A DNA stretch of 64,000 nt from Cytophagaceae bacterium (GTDB taxonomy: Bacteria > Bacteroidota > Bacteroidia > Cytophagales > Spirosomataceae): assembly GCA_027491315.1 (NCBI GenBank), contig JAIXWL010000011.1, positions 55,860 through 119,859 of the forward strand. The letters are read 5' to 3'. The translations under genes were made by a program, and so were the position numbers. Shown in pieces: positions 61,374-64,000 of this stretch; position 1 is the stretch's first letter, and every line of letters begins with the position of its first letter. The notes below the pieces were generated by a model. The model did no database searches. It was not told the origin of the DNA and was given only the letters and a program-made list of their open reading frames with translations.

Positions 61374-63785
61374 ATGCAAGCAAAATTAATTACAATAGTA
61401 ATCTTAGTTACATTATTAACTTCTAATGCCTTTAGTCAAAACAAAGGCGTTACCATATCTGGTTTAATCAAAGACAAAGCGAATAAAACCGCTTTGTCTT
61501 ATGTAAATGTAGTATTGAAAACCGAAAAGGATAGTGCCTTTGTAACAGGAACAGTAAGTAACGAAGAAGGACGTTTTACGCTTTCCAATGTTAAACCTAA
61601 CAACTATTACTTTGAAATTTCTTTTATTGGCTATGTTACCAAAAGGCAATCTATTTATGTTGGAAACCTTTCGGAATTTTTAGATGTTGCCACAATAGAT
61701 TTAGAAGAAGATATAAAAATACTAACTGAAGTTGTTGTTGTTGCAAAGCAAGATGAAGTAGGCGGTAAAATGGATAAAAAGACTTTTAAAGTTGAAGATA
61801 ACATCAGTCAAAGTGGAGGTTCGGTTTTACAAACAATGCAAAATTTGCCAGGCGTAACAGTTCAAGATGGAAAGGTGCAATTAAGAGGTAATGATAAAGT
61901 AACAGTATTAATTGATGGCAAACAAACTGCATTAACTGGTTTTGGAAGTCAATCGGGTTTAGATAACATCCCTTCTTCGGCAATTGAAAAAATAGAAATC
62001 ATTAACAATCCTTCATCAAAGTATGATGCAAATGGTAATGCGGGCATCATCAATATTGTAATGAAAAAAAACAAACAGGAAGGTTTTAATGGAAAAGTTG
62101 GTTTTACAACTGGTTTAGGCTCGTTGTGGGTTAGGCAAGAAAACCTGCCAACCATTAGACCACAATATCAATTTACACCTAAAATAAATTCATCCTTATC
62201 ATTGAACTATAGAAAAAAGAAGTTCAATGTATTTTTTCAAGCAGACAATCTTTATACACAGACTCTAAATAAGAATGAATTTGTGACAAGAACGTATGAT
62301 GATGGTACTATTATCAATCAGCAATTAAAAAGAAATCGGAATACCAACTTTTTTACTTCAAAAGCAGGGGTTGATTATAGTATAAATCAAAACAACACAC
62401 TTACACTTTCAGCATTATTCGGTAGTGAAAAAATAATTGACAGAGGCGACCAACCTTTTTTTAACGCAGACAATTCAGTAAGAAAAAGGTTGTGGCAGTT
62501 TTTGGAGGACGAACTAAAAACAACAGTAATGGCTACTGCTGCCTATCAGCATAAATTCAAACAGGCTGGTCATTTATTGAATATTGGTTTTAATTATACA
62601 TTTCACAGAGAAGATGAAAAATATTTTTACGACAACTATTTGCCAACAACAACCGGAACAGATGCTTTTAAATTATTGTCAGACGAGCAAGTTTATGATT
62701 TTAATTTTGACTACATAAAACCTTTGAAATATGGAAGAATTGAAACAGGTGTAAAACTTCGCAATAGAAATATCCCAACTAATATGCAATTTATTCCTGG
62801 AGTAAATTCTGTTTTAGACACCAATGCAGGTGGCTGGGCAACCTATAAAGAATTAATACCTGCCGTTTATGGGAACTATATATTTGAAAATAAAAAATGG
62901 GAGGCAGAGTTAGGTTTGAGATTAGAGTATGTGAAAATCCAATATGATGTAAATCCCAATCACAACACTTACAAAAGTGATGGATATAATTATACACAGC
63001 CCTTTCCTAATGCAAGATTAGCATACAAAATAAATGACCTTAACAAAATTTCATTCTTCTATAATCGCAGAGTTGACCGACCAAATGAAGTGGATATTAG
63101 AATATTCCCAAAATACGATGATGCAGAAATTATTAAAGTTGGAAATCCTGCACTAAGACCACAGTTTACAAATTCATTTGAACTTGGGTACAAAACAAGT
63201 TGGGACAAAGGCTATTTATATTCAGCTGCTTACCACCGATTTGCTGACGGAACTATTACTCGTATTTCGAGCATTGCTCCAAACGGCAATTTGATATACG
63301 CAATATTCCAAAATGCAGGTAGAAGTTATAATACTGGTTTAGAAATAGTATTGACACAGGAAGTTGCAAAATGGTATTCCTTCAATTTAAACCTTAATGG
63401 GTATCACAATCAAATCAATGCTTTTAGTGTTGAAAACAAATACCCTGTTCCAAATACCTTTTCAACCGACAAGCAAGAAATTATTTCAGGAAATATAAAA
63501 CTGAACAACACTTTTCATTTGCCTAAAAACTTTGATGCACAATTAACCGCAATCTATTTGGCTCCAGACCTTATTCCACAAGGAAAAATCAAATCAAGGT
63601 TTTCGTTAGATGTTGGACTAAAAAAAGCAGTACAAAATGGAAAAGGTGAATTGTTCTTTAACGCGACAGACTTGCTAAACACAATGGTAATTAAAAAAGA
63701 AATCCAAGGGCAAGGATTTTATTATACGAGTGATGACTTTTATGAAACCCAAGTAATACGACTTGGATATAGTTATAAATTTTAA
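61374..63785 (+). CDS. TonB-receptor-fold outer-membrane protein
   Basis: 803 residues with a signal peptide (to SNAFSQ), a CarboxypepD_reg-like domain (about 25-105), a plug (about 130-230 with NLPGVTVQDGKVQLRGNDKV) and a long C-terminal barrel of the OMP_b-brl_3 type. The classical TonB box is weak, so it may be a structural or signalling variant rather than a full transporter. It is co-transcribed with the PepSY-like gene and thus probably under control of the two-component system. Confidence 0.88.
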   Translation: MQAKLITIVILVTLLTSNAFSQNKGVTISGLIKDKANKTALSYVNVVLKTEKDSAFVTGTVSNEEGRFTLSNVKPNNYYFEISFIGYVTKRQSIYVGNLSEFLDVATIDLEEDIKILTEVVVVAKQDEVGGKMDKKTFKVEDNISQSGGSVLQTMQNLPGVTVQDGKVQLRGNDKVTVLIDGKQTALTGFGSQSGLDNIPSSAIEKIEIINNPSSKYDANGNAGIINIVMKKNKQEGFNGKVGFTTGLGSLWVRQENLPTIRPQYQFTPKINSSLSLNYRKKKFNVFFQADNLYTQTLNKNEFVTRTYDDGTIINQQLKRNRNTNFFTSKAGVDYSINQNNTLTLSALFGSEKIIDRGDQPFFNADNSVRKRLWQFLEDELKTTVMATAAYQHKFKQAGHLLNIGFNYTFHREDEKYFYDNYLPTTTGTDAFKLLSDEQVYDFNFDYIKPLKYGRIETGVKLRNRNIPTNMQFIPGVNSVLDTNAGGWATYKELIPAVYGNYIFENKKWEAELGLRLEYVKIQYDVNPNHNTYKSDGYNYTQPFPNARLAYKINDLNKISFFYNRRVDRPNEVDIRIFPKYDDAEIIKVGNPALRPQFTNSFELGYKTSWDKGYLYSAAYHRFADGTITRISSIAPNGNLIYAIFQNAGRSYNTGLEIVLTQEVAKWYSFNLNLNGYHNQINAFSVENKYPVPNTFSTDKQEIISGNIKLNNTFHLPKNFDAQLTAIYLAPDLIPQGKIKSRFSLDVGLKKAVQNGKGELFFNATDLLNTMVIKKEIQGQGFYYTSDDFYETQVIRLGYSYKF

Positions 63786-63896
63786 TGAAATGACGGCCCC
63801 ACAAAACGTATTCTAATCCTTCAATTTCCTGATTCTGGCAAGTTCAACCAATCAAAACGGCTGCAACATTCCACCTATTAAGGGAGCAATAATGAT

Positions 63897-63930
63897 AAAA
63901 AGGTTATACTTTTATAGTGTAACCTTTTTT
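63897..63930 (+). terminator. Terminator after the outer-membrane gene
   Basis: AAAAAGGTTATACT pairs with AGTGTAACCTTTTTT (one G-U) around TTTAT, with a final T run. Confidence 0.88.
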
Positions 63931-63948
63931 GCATTAAAAGAAACCGGT

Positions 63949-64000
63949 ATGAAAATACACACAACAATGCCTGATAGGCTAACCCCTTTTTTTATTAAAG
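63949..64000 (+). CDS. Possible start of a gene cut by the window edge
   Basis: An ATG opens a frame (MKIHTTMPDRLTPFFIK) that stays open to the end. Too short for any assignment. Confidence 0.25.
   Translation, partial: MKIHTTMPDRLTPFFIK

Larger units (their letters stand above)
50481..64000. mobile_element. Integrated element, left end at a tRNA fragment, right end not found
   Basis: The left junction is the broken tRNA-Arg(CCT). Inside lie a tyrosine recombinase, a serine resolvase, ParB-like and replisome-organizer-like proteins, a ribbon-helix-helix protein and many orphans, typical of integrative elements. The displaced 3' piece predicts an intact minus-strand tRNA-Arg(CCT) at the right end; none is present, so the element likely continues past the window. 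The regulatory genes after 58.8 kb may be cargo or host DNA. Confidence 0.55.

Overview
The window is chromosomal DNA from a member of the Bacteroidota, most likely order Cytophagales. Several signs point this way. There are CarboxypepD_reg-type TonB-dependent receptors and type IX secretion components (a PorP/SprF-family protein, PorD, and a protein with a C-terminal sorting domain). Bacteroidota-only families are present (DUF4290, DUF3667, DUF2911, OstA-like, the unusual RpoZ/omega). Promoters are of the TTTG/TAnnTTTG type, and ribosome binding sites are A-rich rather than Shine-Dalgarno-like. I cannot name the genus from sequence alone.

Region 1 to 49.6 kb is an ordinary core chromosome. 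It opens with the 3' part of a neutral-ceramidase-like gene and a TonB-dependent receptor. A leftward three-gene unit follows (small Cys-motif protein, TonB receptor, Cys-containing BNR protein) that looks like a metal, possibly copper, uptake locus. Next come a beta-barrel protein, a membrane-anchored AraC-type regulator, tRNA-Arg(ACG), an enoyl-CoA hydratase, rpoN, and the run asnS, dgkA, DUF4290, murA, MATE. After a secreted sialidase and mscL lies a complete 2-oxoglutarate dehydrogenase operon (sucA, sucB, lpd). The rest holds T9SS and envelope genes (PorP/SprF, OstA-like, PorD, BamD), htpG, tilS, omega, an ABC exporter with a 50-residue Cys-rich membrane peptide, suhB, prc, an FKBP isomerase, atpA-atpG, a DUF2911 protein, hflX and a copper P-type ATPase. 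MurA carries Asp where most MurA enzymes have the fosfomycin-target Cys.

Region 49.6 to 50.7 kb has no convincing gene. It is packed with repeats: an AATGTAG minisatellite, a roughly 120-bp direct repeat, two large hairpins, and a 3' fragment of tRNA-Arg(CCT) whose 5' end is missing. This looks like an insertion hotspot and the left junction of an integrated element.

Region 50.7 to about 58.8 kb, perhaps to the window end, is accessory DNA. It encodes a PD-(D/E)xK-like protein behind a near-consensus promoter, a Lys/Ala-tailed basic protein, a 32-residue peptide, two ParB-fold proteins without ParA, a tyrosine recombinase with an enlarged catalytic domain, a ribbon-helix-helix protein, a DUF6291/replisome-organizer-like protein, two small overlapping genes and a serine resolvase. 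A two-component system, a PepSY-like protein and a TonB-fold outer-membrane protein follow. Upstream of both the regulator and the PepSY gene lies the same 11-bp-period direct repeat, so the regulator probably controls both. No intact copy of the interrupted tRNA is found to the right, so the element probably runs past position 64000.

Three long perfect or near-perfect palindromes (near 18.57, 30.2 and 34.1 kb) each sit between convergent genes and may form a dispersed family that ends or protects transcripts.
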